Shown one piece after another: positions 9,905 through 21,479 of a stretch of 64,000 bases of DNA; position 1 is the stretch's first letter; every line of letters begins with the position of its first letter. A model generated the notes under the pieces. It did not search any database, was not told where the DNA came from, and was given only the letters and a program-made list of their open reading frames with translations. The DNA is taken from assembly GCA_021234155.1 (NCBI GenBank), contig JAJEKV010000067.1:3839279-3903278 (forward strand). The letters run 5' to 3'. The stretch comes from Isoetes taiwanensis. Taxonomy: Eukaryota > Streptophyta > Lycopodiopsida > Isoetales > Isoetaceae. A program made the translations under genes and the position numbers.

Positions 9905-12900
9905 ATGTGGACAATGTATGAGTATGGCTAGACTAGTGGTTTATCTGGACACAAAGGAGTGGTTTATCCGACACACCATGGGTATAAATGACTTGAATGA
10001 CATACCATGGGTATAAATACACCAAGTATTTACACCCTCTGTATTTACAAACAATTCCATTGTCCACCACAATGGTTTGTCCGACGAGATACTAGTGGTT
10101 TATCCGGACACTGGACTAGTGGTTTATCCGGACACGCACTAGTGGTTTATCCGGACACGGACCCGATGGTTTGTCCCGGACACTGACTAGTGGTTTATCC
10201 GGAAATAGACTAGTGGTTTATCCGGACACATAGTAGTGGTTTATCCGACACCTACTAGTGGTTTATCTGGACACATAGTAGTGGTTTATCTGGACACATA
10301 CTAGTGGTTTGTCCGGACCTGAACTAGTGGTTTATCTGGACACATAGGAGTGGTTTATCTGGACAATGTATGAGTGTGACTTGGAATGACATACCATGGG
10401 TATAAATACACCAAGTATTTACACCCTCTGTATTTACAAACAATTCCATTGTCCACCACAATGGTTTATCTGGACACATACTAGTGGTTTATCTGGACAC
10501 ATACTAGTGGTTTGTCTGGACACATAGTAGTGGTTTATCTGGACACATAGGAGTGGTTTATCTGGACAATGTATGAGTGTGACTTGGAATGACATACCAT
10601 GGGTATAAATACACCAAGTATTTACACCCTCTGTATTTACACACAATTCCACCGCCCACCCCAATGGTTTGTCCGGACACATACTAGTGGTTTATCCGGA
10701 CACGCACTAGTGGTTTGTCCGGACACATAGTAGTGGTTTGTCCGGACACATAGTAGTGGTTTATCCGGACACATACTAGTGGTTTATCCGGACACAAGAC
10801 AAGTGGTTTGTCCGGACACGGACTAGTGGTTTATCCGGACACATAGGAGTGGTTTATCCGACAATGTATGAGTGTGACTTGGAATGACATACCATGGGTA
10901 TAAATACACCAAGTATTTACACCCTCTGTATTTACAAACAATTCCATTGTCCACCACAATGGTTTATCTGGACACATACTAGTGGTTTATCTGGACACAT
11001 ACTAGTGGTTTGTCCGGACCTGGACTAGTGGTTTATCCGGACACATAGGAGTGGTTTATCCGGACACATAGTAGTGGTTTCTCCGGGACACATACTAGTG
11101 GTTTATCCGGACACGAGACTAGTGGTTTGTCCGACACGGACCAGTGGTTTGTCCGACACGCACTAGTGGTTTATCCGGACACGGACTAGTGGTTTATCCG
11201 GAAATAGACTAGTGGTTTATCCGGACACATAGTAGTGGTTTATCCGACACCTCTACTAGTGGTTTATCCGGACACATAGTAGTGGTTTATCCGACACATA
11301 CTAGTGATTTATCCGACACCTGACTAGTGGTTTATCCGGACACGACAAGTGGTTTGTCCGGACACGCACTAGTGGTTTATCCGGACACATAGGAGTGGTT
11401 TATCCGACAATGTATGAGTGTGACTTGGAATGACATACCATGGGTATAAACACACCAAGTATTTACACCCTCTGTATTTACAAACAATTCCATTGTCCAC
11501 CACAATGGTTTATCTGGACACATACTAGTGGTTTATCCGACATAGACTAGTGGTTTATCCGGACACATAGGAGTGGTTTATCCGGACAATGTATAAGTGT
11601 GACTTGAATGACATACCATGGGTATAAATACACCAAGTATTTACACCCTCTGTATTTACACACAATTCCATTGTCCACCCCAATGGTTTGTCTGGACACA
11701 TACTAGTGGTTTATCTGGACAATGGACTAGTGGTTAGTCCGGACACATAGTAGTGGTTTGTCCGGACACATAGTAGTGGTTTATCCGGACACATACTAGT
11801 GGTTTATCCGGACACGGACAAGTGGTTTGTCCGGACACGGACTAGTGGTTTATCCGACAGATAGGAGTGGTTTATCCGGACAATGTATGAGTGTGACTTG
11901 AATGACATACCATGGGTATAAATACACCAAGTATTTACACCCTCTGTATTTACAAACAATTCCATTGTCCACCACAATGGTTTATCTGGACACATACTAG
12001 TGGTTTATCCGGACACATACTAGTGGTTTGTCCGGACACGCACTAGTGGTTTATCCGGACACATAGGAGTGGTTTATCCGGACACATAGTAGTGGTTTCT
12101 CCGGACACATACTAGTGGTTTATCCGGACACGCATGGTGGTTTATCCGGACACGCACCGGTGGTTTGTCCGGACACGCATAGTGGTTTATCCGGAAATAG
12201 ACTAGTGGTTTATCCGGACACATAGTAGTGGTTTATCCGGACACCTACTAGTGGTTTATCCGACACATAGTAGTGGTTTATCCGGACACATACTAGTGGT
12301 TTATCCGGACCACGGACTAGTGGTTTATCCGGACACAGACACAAGTGGTTTGTCCGGACACGACTAGTGGTTTGTCCGACACGCACTAGTGGTTTATCCG
12401 GACACATAGGAGTGGTTTATCCGACAATGTATGAGTGTGACTTGGAATGACATACCATGGGTATAAACACACCAAGTATTTACACCCTCTCGTATTTACA
12501 AACAATTCCATTGTCCACCACAATGGTTTATCCGGACACATAGTAGTGGTTTATCCGGACACGCATACAAGTGGTTTTATCCGACACGCACTAGTGGTTT
12601 ATCCGGACACATAGGAGTGGTTTATCCGACAATGTATGAGTGTGACTTGGAATGACATACCATGGGTATAAACACACCAAGTATTTACACCCTCTGTATT
12701 TACAAACAATTCCATTGTCCACCACAATGGTTTATCCGGACACACATAGTAGTGGTTTATCCGGACACATACTAGTGGTTTGTCCGGACCTGCACTAGTG
12801 GTTTATCCGGACACATAGGAGTGGTTTATCCGACAATGTATGAGTGTGACTTGAATGACATACCATGGGTATAAATACACCAAGTATTTACACCCTCTCA

Positions 12901-13765
12901 GATTTACACACAATTCCATTGTCCACCCCAATGGTTTGTCTGGACACATACTAGTGGTTTATCCGGACCTGACTAGTGGTTTGTCCGGACACATAGTAGT
13001 GGTTTGTCCGACACATAGTAGTGGTTTGTCCGACAATGGACTAGTGGTTTGTCCGGACACATAGTAGTGGTTTGTCTGGACACATAGTAGTGGTTTATCT
13101 GGACACATACTAGTGGTTTGTCTGGACACAGACTAGTGGTTTATCTGGACACATAGGAGTGGTTTATCTGGACAATGTATGAGTGTGACTTGGAATGACA
13201 TACCATGGGTATAAATACACCAAGTATTTACACCCTCTGTATTTACACACAATTCCATTGTCCACCCCAATGGTTTGTCTGGACACATACTAGTGGTTTA
13301 TCTGGACACAGACTAGTGGTTTGTCTGGACACATAGTAGTGGTTTGTCTGGACACATAGTAGTGGTTTATCTGGACACATACTAGTGGTTTGTCTGGACA
13401 CAGACTAGTGGTTTATCTGGACACATAGGAGTGGTTTATCTGGACAATGTATGAGTGTGACTTGGAATGACATACCATGGGTATAAATACACCAAGTATT
13501 TACACCCTCTGTATTTACACACAATTCCATTGTCCATCCCAATGGTTTGTCTGGACACATGCAAGTGGTTTATCTGGACACAGACTAGTGGTTTGTCTGG
13601 ACACATAGTAGTGGTTTGTCTGGACACAAAGGAGTGGTTTGTTTGGACAATGTATGAGTGTGACACAGGCTAGTGGTTTGTTTGGACACAGGCTAGTGGT
13701 TTGTCTGGACACAGGCTAGTGGTTTGTTTGGACACATAGTAGTGGTTTAGCTGGACCCATTGGCA
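9905..13765 (+). repeat. Left satellite array of the MULE, 23-bp units
   Basis: Roughly a hundred direct copies of a 23-bp unit built on GTGGTTTATCCGGACA plus seven more variable bases (often CATAGTA, CATACTA or CGGACTA). About twelve interruptions carry a ~115-bp segment with ACATACCATGGGTATAAATA, AAGTATTTACACCCTC and CAATTCCATTGTCCACC. Interrupters start near 10010, 10394, 10601, 10896, 11442, 11620, 11914, 12459, 12664, 12867, 13207 and 13478. Spacings 295/546 recur with an offset of ~1,018 bp, so a ~1-kb higher-order unit was itself duplicated. CCGG is replaced by CTGG block-wise, almost completely after 13070. Confidence 0.9.
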
Positions 13766-14047
13766 TATCATCATTATACCCGTACTGTTAGGTTTATCGT
13801 GATTACTTGATGTGTGCGAATTGACTACCTCTGTAGCGCCTGACAGGTAAATTTAAATTGGGCATACGAAGATTCACGATCTGAGTGTAACCTGTGGGTT
13901 TTCGACACGTGGCACAAACTTTACCCGCGTGCATTAGCAGGCCGTTGTCGAAAGATGCCCAATCCAAACTCCTGAGCTCCGACCTTCCGGCTTCGATCAC
14001 ACCTCCGCCTTGATCGTCTCTCACACCATGCATGAAGGCGCCGCACT

Positions 14048-14476
14048 ATGCAGAGTGCAGTAGGCGCCGGCTCGGCGGCGGCCGTGGGAAAGGAAGCGAA
14101 AATGTGGAGGAAGCATGTGGAGAGCCCCGAGGACATGCCTCTACCGGATCCAAGCTCCGACGAGGAATACAGGCCCACTTACGAGGAGATCACGGAGGCG
14201 GCCATCGAAACAGTTATGCGGGCGTTGCCTGAAGAGCCACCTATCACGATTCTGCACCCTCTAAGTCTCCGAGACATCAAGAAATCGGTGAGGCAAGAAA
14301 AAGACGACCCGACTACGGGTGTGCCCCTACCGCCAAAGGTCATGGCTGCCTTCTCGGATGACGATTCCGAAGGATTCGACACCTGCCTCGGGTTATCGCC
14401 ATCGGATGAGCCGGATCTTACTAACCCTTGCCTCCTGACAATAGATAGATCGATCGGGATACTGATCCCTTTTTAA
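14048..14476 (+). CDS. Acidic open frame between the two satellite arrays
   Basis: 142 codons starting MQSAVGAGSAAAVGKEAKMW, rich in Asp, Glu and Pro (LPDPSSDEEYRPTYEE; AAFSDDDSEGF). It lies in GC-rich unique DNA (13770-14476) that differs in composition from the AT-rich arrays on both sides. No family recognised. It could be an internal MULE gene or a captured host exon. The start could also be the Met at codon 19. No splice partner is evident. Confidence 0.35.
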   Translation: MQSAVGAGSAAAVGKEAKMWRKHVESPEDMPLPDPSSDEEYRPTYEEITEAAIETVMRALPEEPPITILHPLSLRDIKKSVRQEKDDPTTGVPLPPKVMAAFSDDDSEGFDTCLGLSPSDEPDLTNPCLLTIDRSIGILIPF

Positions 14477-14516
14477 CCCATCAATTTCGTATGCAATCTA
14501 CACGCGTAGTCCACAT

Positions 14517-15170
14517 TTAACACGTGTTCAACCCAACCATATTCTTATCGTGTCCAGATAAACCACTACTTCGTGTCCAGAAAAACCCCTTCATTGTGTC
14601 CACATAACTATCGACATGTGTCCAAATAAACCATAGGGGTTCACATAAGAATTGGAAATAAAGACTGAAGGTATAAATACTTGGTGTATTTATACCCATT
14701 GTATGAGATTGGAAACCCTAGTCATGCATTGTCCAGATAAACCACTAATTCGTGTCCAGAGAAACCACTTCTTTGTGTCCTGATAAACCATCAACATTTG
14801 TCCAGATAAACCATCAACATTTCTCCAGATAAACCATCAACATTTCTCCAGATAAACCATAGGGGTAGACATAAGAATTGGATGTAAACACTCAAGGTAT
14901 AAATACTTGGTGTATTTATACCCATGGCATGGGATTAGAAACCCTTTTCATGCATTGTCCAGATAAACCACTTCTATGTGTCCAGATAAACCATCAACAT
15001 GTGTCCAGACAAACCATAGGGGTAGACATAAGAATTGGAAATAAACACTCAAGGTAGAACCATAAAAGCGTACAGATAAACCATAGGGGGAAACATGATA
15101 ATTGGGTTTATCGGCGTATAAATACTTGGTGTATTTATACCCATGGTATGTGATAAATAAAAAACCCTAA
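14517..15170 (-). repeat. Right satellite array of the MULE, inverted
   Basis: The same 23-bp family, here as TGTCCAGATAAACCAC, so in opposite orientation to the left array. It also carries the TATA segment as a palindrome, GGTATAAATAC and GTATTTATACC around a 5-nt loop (14670-14696, with copies near 14896 and 15113). All units have the CTGG form on the complementary strand. It lies immediately downstream of the transposase stop. Confidence 0.85.
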
Positions 15171-15178
15171 ACCAACCA

Positions 15179-17783
15179 TCACTCTAGAAGATGGTGATGG
15201 CATTCACGTGCAAAGACTGTCTCACCAGGAACCCTCTTCTTTCGCTTGCGACCCTCTATGAATGGTGTTGGCCTTGCAATAGTGTTGCCATTGAAGTCAC
15301 AAACCGTTGCCATGGTAGGAGCTGGGCCAATCGCAATGGTGCTTAGCAGCAAACGTTGTAGTTGTCCGCCTAGCTCCCTAAGCAAGAAATCGGCCTCCTT
15401 TGCAATGGTGGGATTGCTGGAAATAGTGTTCCTGATATGTACAAGGCTGGCCTCTATACTTTCTTGCAGCTTAGCTTGAGTTGATGGAACCTTCTCCTTG
15501 TCAACATCCCTACCATAATCCTCGGAATTCTGTTCATTCCCATCGGGAGCATCAAAGTAACCGTCTTCCTCAATGTAAGCTTCGGCCATGGTTCTCAAGT
15601 TAGCCAAACCACCACCTTGTGACCCAAAGAGGGTTCCACAAACCCTTAAGATATCCTCCTCCTTGTAGTTGGACATCAATCGAAGAACCTTCACTTGGTG
15701 TTTACACATGTTACCTTTGACACCCCAAGGGCGATCCAAAAGATGACCAATTCTCATTGGCAACCACCACCAAGTAAGGGACTGATTCTGTGTTCTCGTC
15801 CCATGCATCCATGTTCTGGCTCCATACCTCAGCCGTGCCTGCCTTGTAATCCAGCCATCTAACTGCCGTGTCAGGAATGCCACGTGCACCAATAATAGCT
15901 GTCTCAACAATATGTTCTTGTTTGCGGTTAAGTTTGAAGCCCTGTTCCTTCTTAAACTGGTCATATGACATATGTGTTTCTAACTGATGCACCAACATGT
16001 ACAAGCAGCCCAATCAAGCCGCCTCCCTCTCAATGCATGCTTGGAAAGCCCAAGCCTTCTCTTCATGTGGAAATGATAGGACTCTGCCCCAGCATTAGTT
16101 TCTTGGTTTGCATGAGGATAAACTCTAGTGGCTGTAATCCAGAAGGAGATGTTTTTGGTCCAAACCTTGTCCATGTAGGACACAACCTTCTTGTATCTCT
16201 TATATTTTTGCTTGAACTCTTCAAGGAGTCTCAAGCCTTCTACACGACAAGATTCCAAGTATGCCTCCCGAAGTCTACCATCACCCTCGACGTGAGTCCC
16301 ATACATAATTTGACCCAACTCCTTGAACATTTCAGCCCTCACTTTCTTGTCCTTAACTCGCTTCACTAACATCTTCAACCAATTCCTCCTAACGTGCCAC
16401 AGGCACAACTGGATTGCTGAATTGGGCCATACTTCCTGCAAAGCCTTAATCTCAAAATTTCTCGCATCATCCACAATGAAGCATGAGGGTGTCCAAGATG
16501 GATCCAACTTGTGAATGTGTTCTTTCATAGCTGTAAGCCATGGCCGAATTTCTTCTGTTTCCTGACTAGAAGTCATAACCCATGCAATTGGAACACCATT
16601 CCCATGACTGTCAAAAATTAGCAAGGTATATAAACTATAGCAATGGTCATTGGTCTTGAAGGTTGAATCCATAGCAACAGCATTGCCTTTCCCATGTTCC
16701 AACAGAATCTTCATTTGGAATGGAGTGATAATACCTAAAGTGAATGGTCTGCCTTCTTGATACAAGAATACACACTCTTGGTGTAGAGAAACCCACAACC
16801 TAATGCTCTCTGGAACATTTGGATGTAGCAGCCAGGTGTCTCTAGCAAGTTTGCGAGAGATATTGTACACATCATCCATGTCAAGAATCTGATCACGGTT
16901 TTTCAGTTCAGGGGGGTTCATTCTCCTCTGCATGGCCCATTCCTCCTCGTGCTTTGTCATTACCTGTTGGAAAGTGTGGCTCTGATGCAGCAAATTCCTT
17001 GCCCAAAGCTTCTTCTTCTTAGATAGCCAGGGGGCCACATTGAACCTGGTTTTCTCGCAATTTGGGTCGTTCCGTCCATGGCATGATTGCCCTTGCGAGT
17101 CGATATGCTTCATCTCATAAAAAGTTATCTTTGTCCACTCTGGCCTCAAGTATAATTGCTTCAATTGGAAGTGGCACATGCACCCGCGCTTGATGCTGGC
17201 TCCCCTCAACCTCCTGGATTGAGATGGATCCAATCTCTTAGCTTCAGCCACCAAAGCCTTCCGTGTTTTGTCGAGCACCTTTCGGGTATTTCCCCGGAGG
17301 TCCATTGGACCATAGGCACACCAGTAGCTGCAAAACCATAGCCCCAATTCCCCCACCCCCAGTTCCGTCCACAGTTTATGTCAATCTCAAAATGCAAAGC
17401 AAAAACTGAACAAATAAATGGGCATTAAAAAAACTAAATAAACCGGATAACACTGACATGGTGGTGCTGAGGTGCGCATTTTCATCCACCTTCCTCTTCA
17501 GATCACCCGGTTTTCTGTGGTTTGAAGACCTCTTGTAGAAGTTCGTGTTTGTGCCATCACAGTTCTCCTCTCCGATTATGAAATCAGCTGCCCTGTGGCT
17601 GGGAATGTAGCAAGTATGGACACATTGGGGCGCCACGTTTGGAATGGGCTTCAACAGCTTCTCAATTGTCCATTTCAGATCGGCTTTAGAGAAGGGACCG
17701 GGCGGAGGATCCTGCAGGTCCACGAGCTTGAGCCTCTGAAACATGCAGCCGGCTGATTCAAGCAACTCTGCTGTGACCTTCAA
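15179..17783 (-). pseudogene. MULE transposase (DDE and zinc-finger SWIM type), two frameshifts
   Basis: A 5' exon (about 17744 down to 17458, from MFQRLKLVDLQD) joins across an intron (17457-17328; donor GTCAGT, acceptor TTTTGCAG) to the main exon at YWCAYGPMDLRGN. The catalytic triad is visible: D in VAMDSTFKTND, D in FIVDDARN, E in AGAESYHFHMKRRLG. The CLWHVRRNW block typical of MULEs is also present. Near 16015 the frame shifts (RLDWAAC to YMLVHQLE). Near 15740 it shifts again into PWGVKGNMCKHQVKV, the C-terminal half of the SWIM zinc-binding motif; its first Cys pair is not evident. The C-terminal frame runs to 15179. A possible first exon with ATG near 17847 does not splice in phase. 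Family role: cut-and-paste transposase acting at the TIRs. Probably inactive as written, unless the shifts are assembly errors. Confidence 0.85.
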
Positions 17784-17975
17784 GCTTCAAAACAAACGAT
17801 ACCTACCTCTGTTGCACTCGGGTCGACACAATGCTCCTCCATCATCGAAGCGCTTCACCAATCCCTCCGTTCACCAATCCCTCTGGGAGCCAGAGTTGAG
17901 CTTTGGCGGGCGAGTCCGAATTGGGGACGGAACAGGGAATTCTGCGGGAACGCTTTTCCGGGGGCGGGGAACGGG

Positions 17976-18243
17976 GAAACGGGCCGTCTCTCGGGACGGA
18001 ACAGGGCATTTAATGCATGTCAGGCCGTGGTACTCTGGTCTTGTGTCAGGGGGAGCAGTAATGATTAACGGTCTTGGCTGTCCGGATAAACCACCGGGAT
18101 GGGGTCATGGATACCGAGCGGATGGCCATCGCGGGCGCATGGATGGGCGGATGGCTATGGGATGGGGGGCGATGGGATGTCCGGAAAAACCACCGGGAAT
18201 ATGTCCGGAAAAACCGTATCCCGTTGTAGATATACGGGCGCCC
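17976..18243 (-). repeat. MULE right terminal inverted repeat
   Basis: Inverse copy of 8351-8618 with no difference that I could find by eye. Conceptual translations of both arms also agree over about 90 residues. Beyond 17976 the two ends are unrelated. Confidence 0.9.
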
Positions 18244-21200
18244 TATTGGGTATGTCTGCACAGATAGAATTTACTCTGCATCATGGATTAGAATTTTCTG
18301 GTGTGTGAGTTTCGTGAGGTCTTCTAGCATCACTATATGTTGCGTCTAGCTTAAGTTTTCTCTTTCAAGACCTGCAGCACAATAAACACCTACGTCTAGG
18401 GCAAATTTTATTGAAATCTGCATGTCATCTGTGACCTAAAAGATCCATGTACAGAATTTTTCCACCTTATGGAGGTCCCTCGTTCTGGATCTGAATCTGA
18501 CTTTGGCACATCAAATCAGAAGCATGAATTTATTGCTTGAGCTCTCATAAAGCTTTGAAGTTCCCCAGTCATTGCCAAAGAAAAACATGGAAAAGAGGAG
18601 AAAAGAAATCTACACTATGCAGAACTTTTAATGATACCTGGCTTAGAAATTCCACTTGTCTCAACTTCAACCACAAAGGGATGCACCAGCGAAATTCTTG
18701 GAGTCAGTACATATCTGTATAGTATTTTCGTTTCTTTTGTGAAATCCAGGTTAATTAACTTCATATGACGATCAGCTCATTCTCCGATTAAGCAGAGCTG
18801 AATCATGTTAAAAATGCAAGCGATCCAATAAATCTTAACTTTCACTCACATGGATACTTCGAATCTAAGAAATGCCAAAAATGAAAATGCGAGCATAGCA
18901 ATACCTAGAGTGGTAGATTTGGTACTGCACCGTACGGCAACGACCGACATGGCAATATCGGTTTGCTCTGTTGCAGATCCGTCCAAGCACAACTGGTTTT
19001 CAAATTTTATCATTTTTTCACGGCTCTTATTTTTTGCGCGACTATCCAAACAGAACCTATAAACTTAAACTTCTAATGTTTGAGTTGGTATTGTGGGAGG
19101 TGCTTGTAGCAATGGTTTGGGCTAAGATTTTATTGCGGTATTGTATTAGAAATCGTATATGAGTGATTTGAGCAACTTGAAGTCTGTTTAGTTGTTATGG
19201 AAGGAAAGTGTTTGAAGTTTTTAGGGCAGGTGCAATGTCTGGATATGGAAATTAAGCGATGTCATGTGATGGAGCTGCCTTGCAAACTGGGCTGTTGCAT
19301 GCCGATCCAAACAGCAAGGAAGATTGTTGCGCCTGCGCCAAGGACTCTTGTGATTGGGCCACAGATTCGCTCTTTTATTTTTTTTCTGTGCAGATCGCTG
19401 TGATCAGGGCGCAGATTCACTACCAGGGTTGCCTCAAAAAACTGAAGAAGACCCTGCTGAAGATCGAAGGTGAAATTTAACTACATTGGTTACAAAATTT
19501 TGGGTTTAATTTTGCTTGCACTGTGCTTGGGATTTTCAGGGGTTGTGCTTCAGGATTTTCAGGGGATTTTCAGGGGTTGATGTTAGTTGTTGATTTGGCA
19601 TCACGCCGGGGATATGTTGGAGATCAACGATTTATAGTAAATCCTAAAAATGAAACCCGATCGTGTTGAGGGTTTTGAAAATGCACGAGCGCCAATTTTC
19701 TTGGAAAATTTGTCCTTTAGTGAATTTTTCTGTTTACACCCGTTTCTTGCCTGTTTTTTGAAAATTCTGATTCTCTAGACTTCAATTCAATCCAAATCTC
19801 TGCTAGCCCTGTAGGGGCTAGCAATCCGAGCTTGATACCATATGAATACCCATCAAATTATCTACAAATGGATGTTAAAATCTTTGTAATTCTTCAAGAC
19901 AAAGGCAGATTGACTTGTGGTTATTTGTGCGGATCTGTTGCTCAACTCTGGCAATCACTGGTTACAAAGAATTTATTCCCAGAAGAGAATTTTCATCCGA
20001 AATACTCATTTGTACCGAGCCGTGAAGAATTTGAGGTTGAAATTATACAATCTTGGCTGGAAGAATTCATTGGAAACAAGAACACAGAAGCAACTGCTAT
20101 CTTTTGAGTGAATTGTGACTGGGCAGATACAAAATTGACAGTTAAATTGTATTCCGAAGTAGATCAGGGACAATGAAGATGGCTACTTTGATTTCTTAGT
20201 GATAGAATTGATTTAGATCCATTTAGCTACTCCCCTTCCGTTACTTTTTCCCTTTTCCTTGCATTATTCTTCTCCCTCCTTTTTCTTTCCTTCTCACGTG
20301 CCTCTGTTTAAATCTCCTGAGCTTTACAATGTTCCTTGCTTTTCTTCACGGTTTTGCTCAATTAGAAGACTCTGAGCGACCTTTCGATACTCTGAAAGTA
20401 GATTATCTAAGAAAAAAGATCTTGGACGTATTAGGGTTTTATAGCAAGGACAGTTTCCCTTACCTGTTTCTTCTGGCAAGTCACTGTAAGCCAAAATAAT
20501 TAAGCACAATTTCATTAATTTTGGACAATACCTGAATTTATGGACCATTTTTTAATGCACTTGCATGAATGACTCTTTTTCATACACTAATTGGCATCCC
20601 CTGCGAGTACTGCATATGCCTTCGCAGCTGCACGTGTATCGTGATAGTATCGGATATCTTCTTCTTGTTTGACGGTTCCCAGGCATATTCGATAGCCTCT
20701 ATCTCTATGTAGTCACTAGCAGTCATTGGCTTCCATCTCCCACGTTAGACACAAGAAATCACCTGGGCATAGGTTTATCTTTTCACGGACCAATGCTTCT
20801 CGCGGTGATGGCTTGACGCTTTGGTGGTACATGACTGGTCACTTAAACTCAAAAACTAGAGGCCCAATGTGCCCAGTCAACCTCTCATCATCATCAAAGA
20901 GGTGCACATGTTATTGAAATATGTAAAAGATATGAAATCACATATCTATTTCTGTTTTGTACAAATGAATCGTCCAGTTGCAAGAGAGAAATCTCACAGT
21001 AAGAACTTCACGGATGGCTAGTCAAATGGACATTCATGTTCTTACAATGAGACCGCCGGTATACAGACAATAGATAGTGCCAACTTCGATGAAATTGCCT
21101 TCTTGTTAAAAAGTCCAGTAGCTCAAGTCTTGGATGGCACATATAGCTTTGTCATTGTAGTAGTCCATATATAATGAAATAGTCCAAAAATGAATGTTGA

Positions 21201-21432
21201 GATTGCTAGGCAGATGGAACCCTTGGGTGTCGAACACACTCATAGTATTCAATCCTAGAAGCAGGTCACATACTGTAACATCCGGATCTGCAAAGGATAC
21301 GAAACCCTTCCCTAAAGGTATTGTGATGCCATACCTCTATTTATGGGCATTTATCCTCTCATGGAGTGTATAACCCTGACTTCAAACACCTCTTACATTG
21401 TGTTCATATCTGCAAAACAGCTTAAAAAAAAC
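18244..21432. other. No gene seen
   Basis: About 3.2 kb without recognisable coding content. A 91-codon frame at 19832-20107 has no family resemblance. A short direct repeat around TTTTCAGGGGATTTTCAGGGG lies near 19536-19580 (partly overlapping copies). Confidence 0.4.
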
Positions 21433-21458
21433 AAAGAGAGAGAGAGAGAGAGAGAGAT
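21433..21458. repeat. (AG)n microsatellite
   Basis: About 12 tandem AG dinucleotides, directly before the palindromic GC-rich repeat cluster. Confidence 0.85.
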
Positions 21459-21479
21459 TGAGCCTCAACCCAATTTGAT

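Larger units (their letters stand above)
8351..18243. mobile_element. Mutator-like element (MULE), about 9.9 kb, MuDR-like layout
   Basis: Defined by 268-bp terminal inverted repeats (8351-8618 and 17976-18243) that look identical. Inside are a MULE-domain transposase on the minus strand near the right end and a small spliced gene on the plus strand near the left end. The genes converge, as mudrA and mudrB do in maize MuDR. The middle is filled with 23-bp satellite in two opposed blocks (left plus, right inverted) that flank a 142-codon open frame. Flanks are TCAAGATTT on the left and TATTGGGTA on the right, so no 9-bp target duplication is evident. Identical TIRs suggest recent activity or gene conversion, while the transposase reading frame has two shifts. 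Confidence 0.85.

Noticed and set aside
10434-13712. Open frames with repeated CPDKPLV or VRINHYYVS peptides
   Set aside because: They are translations of the 23-bp satellite; frames stay open only because the repeat contains no stop in some phases.
9905-13765. Regular short repeats resembling a CRISPR array
   Set aside because: Units are directly tandem with no unique spacers, the DNA is eukaryotic and lies inside a MULE; it is a minisatellite.
8330-18260. A target-site duplication for the MULE
   Set aside because: The 9-12 bp on each side do not match in any simple alignment, so none is claimed.
19832-20107. 91-codon frame
   Set aside because: No family resemblance, promoter or splice support; consistent with chance.
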